The notes beneath the pieces were generated by a model. It did not search any database, was not told where the DNA came from, and saw only the letters and a list, made by a program, of their open reading frames with translations. From Monilinia fructicola (lineage: Eukaryota > Ascomycota > Leotiomycetes > Helotiales > Sclerotiniaceae): DNA of 64,000 nt. Each line of letters begins with the position of its first letter. Position 1 is the stretch's first letter. The position numbers and the translations under genes were made by a program. The stretch is from contig VICG01000011.1 in assembly GCA_008692225.1 (NCBI GenBank), positions 992,001-1,056,000 on the forward strand, in the 5' to 3' direction. Below are positions 48,260 through 58,219 of the stretch, piece after piece.

Positions 48260-51200
48260 AAATGACGGTCGGGAAAGATTCTACGGGGAATGATGCTATG
48301 CCATTGGAGAAAGAGAAAGTAGAGGGCGTTTACTTATACCACGGTTGCTTCTGAAATAATCATTGTGATTAGCAAAGGCGTTTGAAATTTGTATTACATA
48401 CACCTGCAGTCTGAACAAGCAAAAATATGGCAGAATCTTGAAGAGATTGGTTACAGAAAAGAGGTGAGCTTAAGTAAGCTCGCTAATTTGAACTTGAACG
48501 ATCCGGCTTCAAGGCTTATGACTTCGCTTTTTTACAGCGCACTCTCAACAGACAAATTGAAAGATAAAATTAGATGGATTATTCATTTCAAATTTAAGTC
48601 CATCTCGCAATCGAAACTCCTTGCACTTTTTTGAAAAGTGCAGCTACAAATGCATGTAGGTTCGGAATACCGCCCCTCCTTTTTTTCCCTCTAATTCCTT
48701 TATCCTCCTCCAAATCGACTGAAAAGTGGGCTTCGTTGTAACATAACCGTTCTACGTGTGGAATGAAGCATTTTATTTGAGACATTATACAAAAGAATGA
48801 ATAAAAAACGTTAATCAACTTCTCATAGGATCCTAGAAAATCACATTCGCGTTTAGCAAATCACAAGTCTTTAGTTAAGCGGTTGGACGGGAAAAGGCAT
48901 TTGTGCAACATAGTAAGGTTATCTAGATGGTTGGTTGGAAGTCATATGATTGAAGTAAAGAAGACAACATATCGATCGATGTACAAACGGGAAAAGAGGA
49001 GACCACACGAGCTATAAAAACAATATGGCTGCCCCCAAAGATTCGGAAAGTTCGATTCCTCAGCAACATGACGACAGAGCTATGTAAAGATAAAGCCTCT
49101 GTCCTCCTCTTCCAAGGGCAAACCTGAATAGGAAATAGAGATCGCTGGGCATGAATTGAAAGTTTCTTAGCTGGTAAAAGAAGTGTTTACTCTGAGTTGG
49201 ATTCTGACTTGATGGATTGGGAGAAACTTGGTAGGAATGCGAAAGTTTCGAATAATCGAGAAGATGCTTGAATTAACGGCATTTCACACTCCATTTCAGG
49301 AACTTTCTGACTTAGTTTTGCGTTCTCTTTTCATTGAAAGAAAGCAAGTATTGAGTGTGATTCAATTTAGAATAAAAGTTAATGTAAATAGAAAGAGTGG
49401 CGGCTTATTTTGGTGGTGATGCTTGCGCTTATCGTCGTACTGCTATAGAAAAAAGCATATCCAGATTGTAGAAGGGTTCAAAATTTGAACTTTTTCTCGG
49501 GGCGCATGTAGTAATTGCACGAAAAGTGGAAGTTTAGTGACATAATCGACGGCGGATTACATTGCTCGCGAAGAAAAGTTAAGATTGAAACTCAAAGAAT
49601 TCGTTGAGGAATCCAATCAACGCGATATCTCGAACCCGAACGCAGACCTGATCATCCCAGCGCAGATCTCAGGGCCCGCCTCAAATCACAAAGCGGCCGC
49701 GTCCATCGATTCATCCCTGCCTCTATTTAAGAAACCAAACCCGATCCCAAACAATCCACGTGCGGAGGAGGTTCCGGAACAGGAAGACGGGCAAAATGTA
49801 GACCATCGATTGAGTTACGTTTCAATTCCATGCCCCGAACACACACAGATGAAGATCTCTAGCACACCAACACACGAACAATCAGTGGCCCGGGAAAGCC
49901 TCTACGCCCTCTCCATCATCCTCACAAAGCGAGCGGGAATCCCTGCCAGCAAGGATGACGAATTCACACCCAAGCGCGCGGGATCATCCGAACAACAGAT
50001 AATACATGTGTGTTCATGATCATGGTTTTAGCGGGACTTGTCATTTCTCCTATCGATCTAACTACGAAGTGGGTTTTGATCTATCTTTCATTTCCTTACC
50101 GTTTCCTTACTTGCTCTTCCTTCTCCGCGACATTTCTCCTACTGTTGGGTTTTGTTTATTTCGGAGGCTGGATTGCTTCCAACACTGTTATACTTCGGCT
50201 TCAGCTATTATGCCTTGGATCTCGCGGGGGGCGGCAGCGGAGGGGTCGCTCGCCAGTTTGTTATAGGAGGAAAGCAGCAATAGCAATAGCAATAGCAATA
50301 GCAATACCAAAAGCCAAGGCAAGCCGGAGTTTGGATGGTTACATCCATATATGAACATCTCCCGTCTGTACATCGCATCAGGACAGGATTTGGATGCAAA
50401 AGCTGACACATCCATGAGGGTACTACAGGTAGGGTGGAGTGGGGGTGGCAGCTATTTATTTCCAGGGCAAAACGTGACTTATCTCATCGAAGCGAGGGAA
50501 AATGGGGGGGGGGGGGGAGAAAAGGATGGATTGACTGGGGAAATGGCGGAGATACGAGTATTCCTATCCTGTATCGTGATTCTCCACACGATGAGTTGGA
50601 AATAATTAAGATTGACAACTCATGACACCCCCAAAATTATGCCACGATCGGATTGCTTCAAACACATCTACTTTCCGCAGGTAACTCTCCATCCCGATCT
50701 CTCTGAAGTATTATTTTCTCTTCCTTTCCCTGACCTTCTCCTCGATTCACCCCTGGACATTCAACTTTGATTCGCTTATTCAATTCGCTTCTGTTGACCT
50801 ATTCGCTTACCCTCTCCTCTGACCATCCTGTTCATACTAACTCATTCAATTACCACCCATATTCACCTCTCTCTCGTCCAACACTCAGGGTATGATATGA
50901 TTATTTATTGCAGCAGTGCACGACGCTAACTTTGCCCTATCAAATATATATTATATCACACGTTTATTTTCATTCACGTCATTCTGCCGTCTCTTTCGCT
51001 TTCCAATTTTCTCCTTCCTCCTCAGTTTGATGGTGTATGGTAGGAACAATCCAGACGGCCCTACATCAGAATGTCAACCTATTTGAATTTTCATGAGGCA
51101 TTTCAATCCCCCGGTGTCTGAGACAGTAGAACACCCAATTTGTCCACGGTTTCCCTCTGCATCGAATCTCACACCACAGATGCAAAATATCCCCCGTCCC

Positions 51201-51322
51201 AAGAATTACTTAAAACTTTTATTCTTCTTATGATAAACCACAGGCTATGCATAGTAAGACAATCTATACGCTCAACGCTTTCCCAACCTCATCCTACCCA
51301 TTCTATCCTATCAATCCCCACC
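48260..51322. other. Gene-poor spacer
   Basis: No firmly supported gene. The frame at 49585-50019 (Pro/Ser/Glu-rich) has no early ATG. The overlapping frames at 50006-50354 are hydrophobic but low-information and end in an AGCAAT repeat (50277-50308). A G-run of about 14 bases lies at 50504-50517. Pyrimidine-rich DNA at 50680-51040 flanks the CHORD gene 3' end. Confidence 0.5.
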
Positions 51323-52411
51323 CTAAACTGCTCTTCCCGCCTTCCCAACCTGTATAATTTCGCCCGTCCTCTGCTCATCACTTCTCAACACGGGCCAACT
51401 AGCCCCGTCGGCCTTTACCAGTGTCACCTCCAACTTTGTGCCCATGATCTTGAAAGACGAAGCTTCGGTATCAATTGCGCCAAAGAGTGGAACTATAGTT
51501 TTGTAGCGTTTGGGAATTGTGTCTGTAGTGGGGAGATCGAGGGTGAGTTCATGGGGAGCGGAGAAGGAAACGACTGCTTTATCCTTGTTGACTTTCTTCA
51601 GGAAGAAGGATGCAATTACCGAAGTCGCAGTTTGGTAGAAATCGTGTCTATTTCATCAAGATTAGTATTGATCTCAAAATATTCCATCCACATGCCAAAT
51701 AACTCACCTAACCGTCTCCAAAATTTCCTCACCACCCTCCCCGGACTTGCCCTTCCCTCCACTCCCAATAAACAAATGTGCCTCCTTAGTTTTGCACCCC
51801 TCAATCTTCATAAACTCATCAAACTCCAACACTCTCCTCTTACAGCATGTATACCCCTTGCTCCCCTCGTGAAAAAATAGGCACACCGGGATGAAAGACA
51901 CACTTCTCCCCCCCTCGCCCCTTCCCCTCATATTGCTTCCCACAAGCCTTCCGTCTACAAGTCTTACCGACCGGAATCTCGAGAGACGCATCGTCATCCT
52001 CGGATTCTGGAGGGGGCGGAGGAGGAGTAGCTGTGGATTGGGGAGCAGGAGCAATTGGCGCGCGGGAAGGCTCTGGAGAAGGAGAGGGAGCTGAAGAGGC
52101 CTCCGCTGGTGCGTCTGGGGCTGCTTTCTTCTCGACCTGGGGAGGATGGTCTGTGGTGCTGTGCTTGCCCGTTGTGCAGGGTGGAATGGCGAGGAATTCG
52201 TCGAAAGTTAGGACGCGGGGTTTGCAGCATTTCCAGCCTATTTTTGTATAATTTAGCTTCGAAATCGGATAATAGAGCGGCGTGCGTGTGAGTGAAATTC
52301 TATACCTTTCTGACCCTCATGGAAAATGGGCGGTCCAGGGTGGTAGAGACAGTCTTCCTCTGGATCAGTATAAACCTTTCCGCAAGATTGATGTACACAT
52401 TTTTGGGCCAT
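51323..52411 (-). CDS. CHORD and CS domain protein (RAR1/Chp1-like; one frame break)
   Basis: Zinc-binding HSP90 co-chaperone; in plants and animals CHORD proteins act with SGT1 and HSP90. Exons: 52411-52306, 52237-51708, 51647-51323; introns 68 and 60 bp. The first CHORD spans exons 1-2 (KCVHQSCGKVY, CLYHPGPPIFHEG, GWKCCKPRVLTFDEF). A Pro/Ser-rich linker follows, then the second CHORD (TCRRKACGKQYEG, FHEGSKGYTCCKRRVLEFDEF). The C-terminal CS domain covers exon 3 (ASFFLKKVNKDKAVVSFSAP through KLEVTLVKADGASWPVL). A T-run one base too long (plus-strand A6 at 51872-51877) breaks the frame inside the second CHORD; ignoring it gives about 319 residues and closes all phases. Confidence 0.93.
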
Positions 52412-52768
52412 TTTGCCTAGCTTCTCTCTCACTCACACAAATCAAGTAAACAGGGAACAAAGGAACGGAAAAGAATATCAAGATGAGTGTAAAAGTTCGT
52501 GTATGACAAGGGAAAAGTCGAGTTCAGAGCTCCTTCCTACCTTCCCCAATTTTCTAGAATGCTCCAAGGGATTCTGCCGTGGGGAAATGTTGCTCACCGC
52601 CTTTCTTTCCCATCATCGAGATATTTATCCGAACGGGGGTGTAGAGTCAAATCATTACCGGTACCTTCCAAGGTTTTTTTTTTGAGTTATTATTAGATTG
52701 CTTGCTTTGAGGCTCAAGCACGTCAACCAGGCGCAGTTGCCATACCAGAAGTGGCCTTGCGAATCAAT
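52412..52768. promoter_or_regulatory. Shared divergent promoter of the CHORD and glutaredoxin-like genes
   Basis: A 357-bp gap separates two divergently transcribed starts. A T9 run lies at about 52674-52682. No defined element is assignable. Confidence 0.5.
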
Positions 52769-53150
52769 ATGCTTCCCACTATACGGTTGCTCCAAGCATG
52801 CCGCATCACGTTCTTCACTCGAGCTAACTGTTCACTCTGTACCAACGCCAAGATACATTATTTAAAGTTCGAGAGACAAGACCGTTCGTGTACAAGGAGA
52901 TTGCTGTCATGGAAGAAGGGCAAAAGCATTGGAAGGATCTGTATGAATTTGATACACCTGTGGTTGGTTCATCTAATATATATGAATGAAAGATCTTGCT
53001 AATATCCCGTGTTAGATTCATGTTAGTAGAGAGGATGCTGGAGAGGAACGGCCAGAATTAGCATTCAAGGCGAGGAAATTGATGCATAGGTTCACTGAAG
53101 AGGAAGTCAAGGCAAAAATTGACGAAGTAGAAGGGAAGAGTTCTGCTTGA
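52769..53150 (+). CDS. Glutaredoxin-like small protein (YDR286C/DUF836 type; one frame break)
   Basis: Thioredoxin-fold protein of the glutaredoxin-like DUF836 family, function poorly defined. Exon 1 52769-52962, intron 52963-53015 (GTTGGT...TAG), exon 2 53016-53150, giving about 109 residues. The N-terminus shows ITFFTRANCSLCTNAK with a CxxC motif. The frame then slips at AAA 52864-52866 (one base short) and continues ETRPFVYKEIAVMEEGQKHW and DLYEFDTPV-IHVSRED, the typical family pattern. The start at 52769 (MLPTIRLLQACRI) fits a short, perhaps mitochondrial, leader. It converges on the aldolase gene with 92 bp between stops. Confidence 0.85.
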
Positions 53151-53242
53151 TCTATCCAAATTGTACCTCGAAGGTTTATTCCGTGATATTCGAAGGATTG
53201 GTCATGCTGTTCTAAATGGGTATATGTACATCAAGCGTCGAT

Positions 53243-54760
53243 TCATCTGCCGTAAGGACCGTTCAAATTAGGACCATCTTCTTGGCCTTTTGCTTTGTTT
53301 ACAGCCGCCATGACACTTTGTGGCAAGATGTGCATATCCGTTATAAACGCTTATCATGTGGAAACCTTGATCAGCATATTTTTTTGCCTGTTCTCCGCTG
53401 GTACAGAAGATTCCGGCCTTCTTCCCAGCTGAGTTTGCTGCTTTCAAGACCTTTGCAATGGTAGCATGGAGACTTTCATGCATAACTCCTGCTACGATAG
53501 GATGTCCAATGTTATTGCCAAGGTCGAATGGTCCCACAAAAAGGACATCAATACCAGGGACAGCCCGCAATGGCATCGAGATTCTCCACCGCTTCCTTGG
53601 TTTCGATCTGTACCATAGTCAGGATACTATCATTGGCTTGCTTCAGATACGCCTCGGAGTTCAGATCAGGATGAAAACGCTCATGAGCAAATGGAGACCC
53701 AAAGCCTCTCTGGCCGTACGGCGGGAATTTGGCACTTTTCACGAGCTGCTCGGCCCCCTCAGCTGTGTAAAGGAGAGAGGTACAAGTACACCATGAGCTC
53801 CAGAATCCAAAGCTCCTATCTCAAACTATCAATATCTCCGCTGCCAATATATCTTGGGGCCTTACGCTTGACCATCCACGCTTGATTATCTGGAATTCTG
53901 ACTATTGGACTCACTCCACACGCAGCGATTGCTGGAACCGCATCATGCATTGCCGCGTCTGTTAAGGATTAGATAAGGTATGGCAAATTGACAGGAACCT
54001 CATTTTAAATCCATTTGTAGATTATTCTTGATTTCCAATCCAAAGGTAGAGAAATATATGTAAATATGTAAAAAGGGGATGTCGACATAAGTTGGGCACT
54101 TGGCAATGGACAGGAGTTCCATGGTCCAAACTGCAGCTCAGATACGGCATAATATTTGTGACCATCTGGAAACGGCGCCATTTCTCCAGTGTAGTCATTA
54201 TCTTGAGTAAATTCGACACCCAGATGGATCCAAGAATCTAGAATCTAGAATCTAGAATCCAGAATCCAGAATCCAGAATCCAGAATCCAGAATCCAGAAT
54301 CCAGAATCCAGAATCCAGAATCCAGAATCCAGAATTCCTCCTTGTCCGACTACAGTCCAGACTATGGGCAACACGATAACGAAGACTTGAGTGATTGGTA
54401 CCATCCAACATAACAAATAGATCATCCCAAATTCCATGACCACGGTCCCTTCACAAGTCACAAACCCGTCGAGCTCCAACAGGGGAGATAAACAGTGAGA
54501 GTACTTACACCCCCACACGATCCCATCTCCCGCTGCGCTTCAAAGCCACACATGTGTATAACTAAAAAACATCAAAAGAAAGCAAGCTCACCATCGATGT
54601 TCCCATGTTCACAATCCACCAACACCCAATCCACACCCGTCCTCGCTAAAGTCCGCGCAACATTTGCCCCTGGAATCATCTGCCAACAGCCCATCGCCGC
54701 TTCCTTCCCCACCGCCATCACCTTCCTCAGCCGATTTGCCTCTTGCATCACCGAAGCCAT
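53243..54760 (-). CDS. HpcH/HpaI-family aldolase (three frame breaks)
   Basis: Metal-dependent class II pyruvate aldolase of the 2,4-dihydroxyhept-2-enedioate aldolase family, cleaving 4-hydroxy-2-oxo acids in aromatic or sugar-acid catabolism. Exons: 54760-54592, 53958-53866, 53815-53243. Intron 1 is unusually long (633 bp) and holds a minisatellite; intron 2 is 50 bp. Landmarks: GVDWVLVDCEHGNIDD (the His/Asp region), SPIVRIPDNQAWMVKRALDS, GAHGVLVPL, AKFPPYGQRGFGSPFA, MVQIETKEAVENLD (metal-ligand Glu) and VLFVGPFDLG. Breaks occur near 53770-53780 (TC repeat), at CCC 53564-53566 and AAA 53345-53347. Ignoring them gives about 276 residues, normal for the family. Substrate not predictable. Confidence 0.86.
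54233..54330. repeat. 7-bp minisatellite AGAATCY within aldolase intron 1
   Basis: Fourteen full tandem copies: the first three read AGAATCT, the rest AGAATCC. The tract lies in the 633-bp intron between aldolase exons 1 and 2, about 275 bp from the exon 2 acceptor. Confidence 0.9.
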
Positions 54761-56554
54761 GTTGTGACAATGCCGTCGGTCTGTTCCCGATGCAAATCAA
54801 TGGTATTCCTCGCCTCGCCTCGCCTGCTCGGAAAAGAGAAGCTTCGCAGACGGAAAACGGGTGTGAGATCTCAAGATGAAGGTACCGCGAGACAACATCA
54901 ACAAAGTACAAACAAACATCTACAGATCTATTGTCAAGGTACTTGGGCGTGACATGTGGTTTTCTCATGTCATGTCATGTCATGTCACTCTTACTCATCC
55001 ATCCGCACTGAGGGAGCCCTGCGTTATCGGATATTCTAACGGATTTGACTACCCCACATTGTGTTGTACAGAACTGCAACCATGACAGTTCCCGCTTGAA
55101 AGCTTGGATAGGAGGGGTTGATTACGGTTGTGATTGGTTGGGTGCGAAGATTGATGCATTGTGTGTTTGTTGTACCGAGGTGTTGACTGGGGCTTTGGAT
55201 GAATTGTGATGTAGAGGTTTCATCATGGAGATTTCTCGATCCCACCCATTTGTAAGAATGGTATTTTTGCTTAGGTTAACGTTTTTGCAGGTGGTGTTGT
55301 GATGAGAAGATGGCTCTTCTGTGTAGTAGCTGGATGGTTGGTTGGCATGACTTGATCCCCACGGATATTTTGATGGGCGTAACACTTACGCAGCTTGTCC
55401 ATACCGTATCTCTCTCCTAGGTAGGTGTTGCCACAAATCAATACCGGGCCATGAATGGAAATGGGAATTCGATATCCCATCACCAAGGGCGCTAAGGTAT
55501 TGGCCAAAAGGAGGTACCTGTGGGGGGTAAACCAGACAAGTACCTCACGAGTCACCACGAAGGAAAGGTGGGGGTATTTGGTAATCATGCGAAACCCCCC
55601 CTTCCCCCCCCCTCTCCTTGCCCCCTAAAAAGTTTCCATTTCTTGTTTGCCGTATCTTGAGCCGATATGAGATATTCTCATCGTCATATCTACATGCATG
55701 TAACTATTTTCATGCATGTAAGTGCTGGACGAGCCCAATGTTGATCCTAATCGTATTCGACATGAAATCTAGGGCATAAACACAGATTTCCACTTCGCCA
55801 AGCCAGAGCTGTACAGGATGAACAGCTACTAGATATGTCCTTATTTAATAAGCCTTTTGCTCGATACCCCTCATGATGTGCCTTTTATATGGGTTCTCCC
55901 CCATACTTGAAACAAGCATGAGAAATGCCCCCATCGTTTGTCATAGAATCGTTAGAAACTTCTCGAATCAATCAACACAAAGGAGTTCGTTCCATCCTTG
56001 GACCTGGGAGGGAACACCACTTTCGACCGGATATTCAGGAACGTCTTCCGGCTTCCAAGTCAGAATACAATAACACAGTAAATGGCTGTTGGAATGCAAA
56101 AGAAGGTCAGCTGCTGGGATCAAAAAATGCATCCAAGCAGCGGTGTGACCTTGAAGTATTATTAACCCCCGTTAAGGATTTGTAGAATTGGACTGAACAA
56201 GTAAAGGAAGAAGATACACAGCTGTATGGAATCTATTATTGATCTGAAGTTCCATCGTTTCCATGAATATGAATACGATATGAATACTGTACTATGCACT
56301 CTATGAATTGGGGAGTTGCTCCTACTGTAAGTCTGTAACCTTACTCCGTACATTGGTGGATGGATGCAAGGATGAGTCTCACATCCCAACTCTGTATCAA
56401 ATGCCGCATTGTGAAAGCGATGGTAACCCCCACGCTTTTGAAGAGGATCCCCCATGGAAAACTAATGTACAGAGTAATGTACTCCGTAAGCCACAGCACG
56501 GGTTTCAATACGGTGTGCAGCACAGGACAGGACAGGACAGGACAGGACAGGACA

Positions 56555-56790
56555 TACTCTCCCCCCCCCGGAATAAATGTTAATTGATGGATCCTCCCCA
56601 ATTTGCTTCATCTGATTGGTTATAATTCTTTGCACAAGCCAGATTTTGATCTTTTAGTTGAATCAGGGTGGAATTTAGCAAATTTTTATTCTTGGGCTGT
56701 GGCAAAATCAAGGTCCAATGATAAAAACTATTTGCTAGATTTATATGGGCCGACCCATACTTTAACATTTATTCCGGGGGGGGGAGAGTA
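56555..56790. mobile_element. MITE with 27-bp perfect inverted repeats and TA flanks
   Basis: A 236-bp non-coding element including its flanks. The 29 bases at 56555-56583 are the exact reverse complement of 56762-56790. They begin TACTCTCCCCCCCCC and run into GGAATAAATGTTAA. If the outer TA at each side is the target duplication, the inverted repeat itself is 27 bp (56557-56583 and 56762-56788), the pattern of Tc1/mariner-derived MITEs. The interior is AT-leaning with no open frame. The inverted repeats include identical nine-base C/G runs. Confidence 0.82.
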
Positions 56791-56853
56791 CTACATCACC
56801 GATCGGAGACCCGCCCAGGTTCCATACCGCACTACTGTACAGTGTCTGAGTGT

Positions 56854-56871
56854 GTACAGTGTACACTGTAC
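56854..56871. repeat. 18-bp perfect palindrome
   Basis: GTACAGTGTACACTGTAC is self-complementary. It sits among further GTACAGTGT/ACACTGTAC pieces (56835-56875), just outside the MITE. Confidence 0.85.
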
Positions 56872-57097
56872 TGTGCCAGAGGTGCTGGGCAAGGACTAGG
56901 GGATCATCCGCGTGACTTGCAAACCACCGTTCTTGGTGCCTGTTTGGGAAAGATGTGAGAGGAGTGCCATCATTATTGTTGGGACGAGTCGAGAGGAGAA
57001 TGAAATCGTGGGCTACTAGTCTACTACAAGTACCGTAGTGCTTGACGGTGGTGGGTGCAATATCTCTTCCTGCATCTTACACATGAAACCGGTATGT

Positions 57098-58219
57098 AGG
57101 TCGGATGGACGTCCATTTGAGCTCATATGGACCTGTGGGGCGTCTCTTAAAAAAAAAAAGGTCAACTGCAAAAACGTTACACAAGTCCACCCGACGTTTA
57201 ACCGAATGTATAATTTTATGCAAATTCATAAAATTTTGCATAAATTATAAATATTCTTAATTAGATTCTAAACGTTTTTCGAAATGTTTTCTAAACGTTT
57301 TCTAAACGTTTTCGAAACGTTTTCGAAACGTTTAGAATCTAATTAAAAAATTTAAAATTTTTTTAATAATAATATTAATATATTTATATTTAATATTAAA
57401 AAACTAATTATTTAATATTAAAATATTAATTAAATAATAAATTTAAATATATATTAATAATAATAAATTTAAATATATATTAATTAATATAGTTTTATTA
57501 AAAGATAAATTATATATTTATATATATATAATTCTTAAAATATTATAATTATTAATATTTGATATAATCTAATTTAAAATAAAATTAATATAAATTTATA
57601 TAAGATAATTATATTAATTTTTTAATAAAAGCTTTAAATTAAATCCTAAACGTTTAGAAAACGTTTTAGAATCTAATTAAGAATATTTAAAAATATTTAA
57701 AAATATTTTAATAATAATAATAATATATTTATATTTAATATTTAAATATTAATAAAGTAATAAATAAATAAAGTTAAAATTAAATATATATTAATTAATA
57801 AAGCTTTATTAAAAATAAATTATTTAATATAAATTTATTTAAATTATATATATATATATATATATATTATTTAAATATTATTAAAATATTTTAAGAATTA
57901 TATATATATAATATGATTTAATTTAAAATAAAATTAATATAAATTTATATAAGAAAATTATATTATTTTTTTAATAATAATTTAAAATTAGATTCTAAAC
58001 GTTTTCTAAACGTTTTCAAAACGTTTTCAAAACGTTTAGAAAACGTTTAGAATCTAATCTCAAAAATTTATAATTTATTAATAATCAATTTTTGCATAAT
58101 TTTTTTATGAATTTTTATGAATCTTATGCAAATTTATGCAAATTTATAATTTTTGCCCCACTAGTCCACCCGACGTTTTTCCCAGTCCACGGGAGCTCAG
58201 ATGGACGTCCATCCGACCT
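57098..58219. mobile_element. Inverted-repeat element of hairpin modules and very AT-rich blocks
   Basis: Both ends carry the same inverted sequence: AGGTCGGATGGACGTCCAT at 57098, then one mismatch and TGAGCTC, mirrored at 58193-58219. Just inside, AGTCCACCCGACGTTT occurs in direct orientation at 57184 and 58163. The interior alternates hairpin modules and A/T-only-like blocks. Module A spans 57259-57344 (16-bp arms AATTAGATTCTAAACG), a degenerate module B about 57636-57680, module C 57986-58058. The blocks between them share a 36-bp identical stretch at 57570-57605 and 57919-57954, offset 349 bp, showing internal duplication. No protein frame. A direct repeat resembling CACATGAA-CC flanks both sides (57080-57090, 58227-58236) and could be a target duplication. 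Confidence 0.75.

Noticed and set aside
49585..50354. Pair of overlapping frames that could be an effector or membrane protein
   Set aside because: The first has no ATG near its start, the second merges into an AGCAAT repeat, and no splice sites link them convincingly.
54022..54518. Minus-strand frames within the aldolase intron
   Set aside because: One translates the 7-bp minisatellite, the other lacks any domain; both lie between confidently joined exons.
57240..58150. Mitochondrial insertion or centromere fragment because of extreme AT content
   Set aside because: The block lies between matching inverted ends and shows internal duplicated modules; no mitochondrial gene is recognisable.
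57098..58219. RIP-mutated transposon
   Set aside because: RIP would leave scrambled remnants of coding sequence; here symmetrical hairpins and CG-containing ACGTTT motifs are kept. The dinucleotide ratio was not computed, so this is not final.
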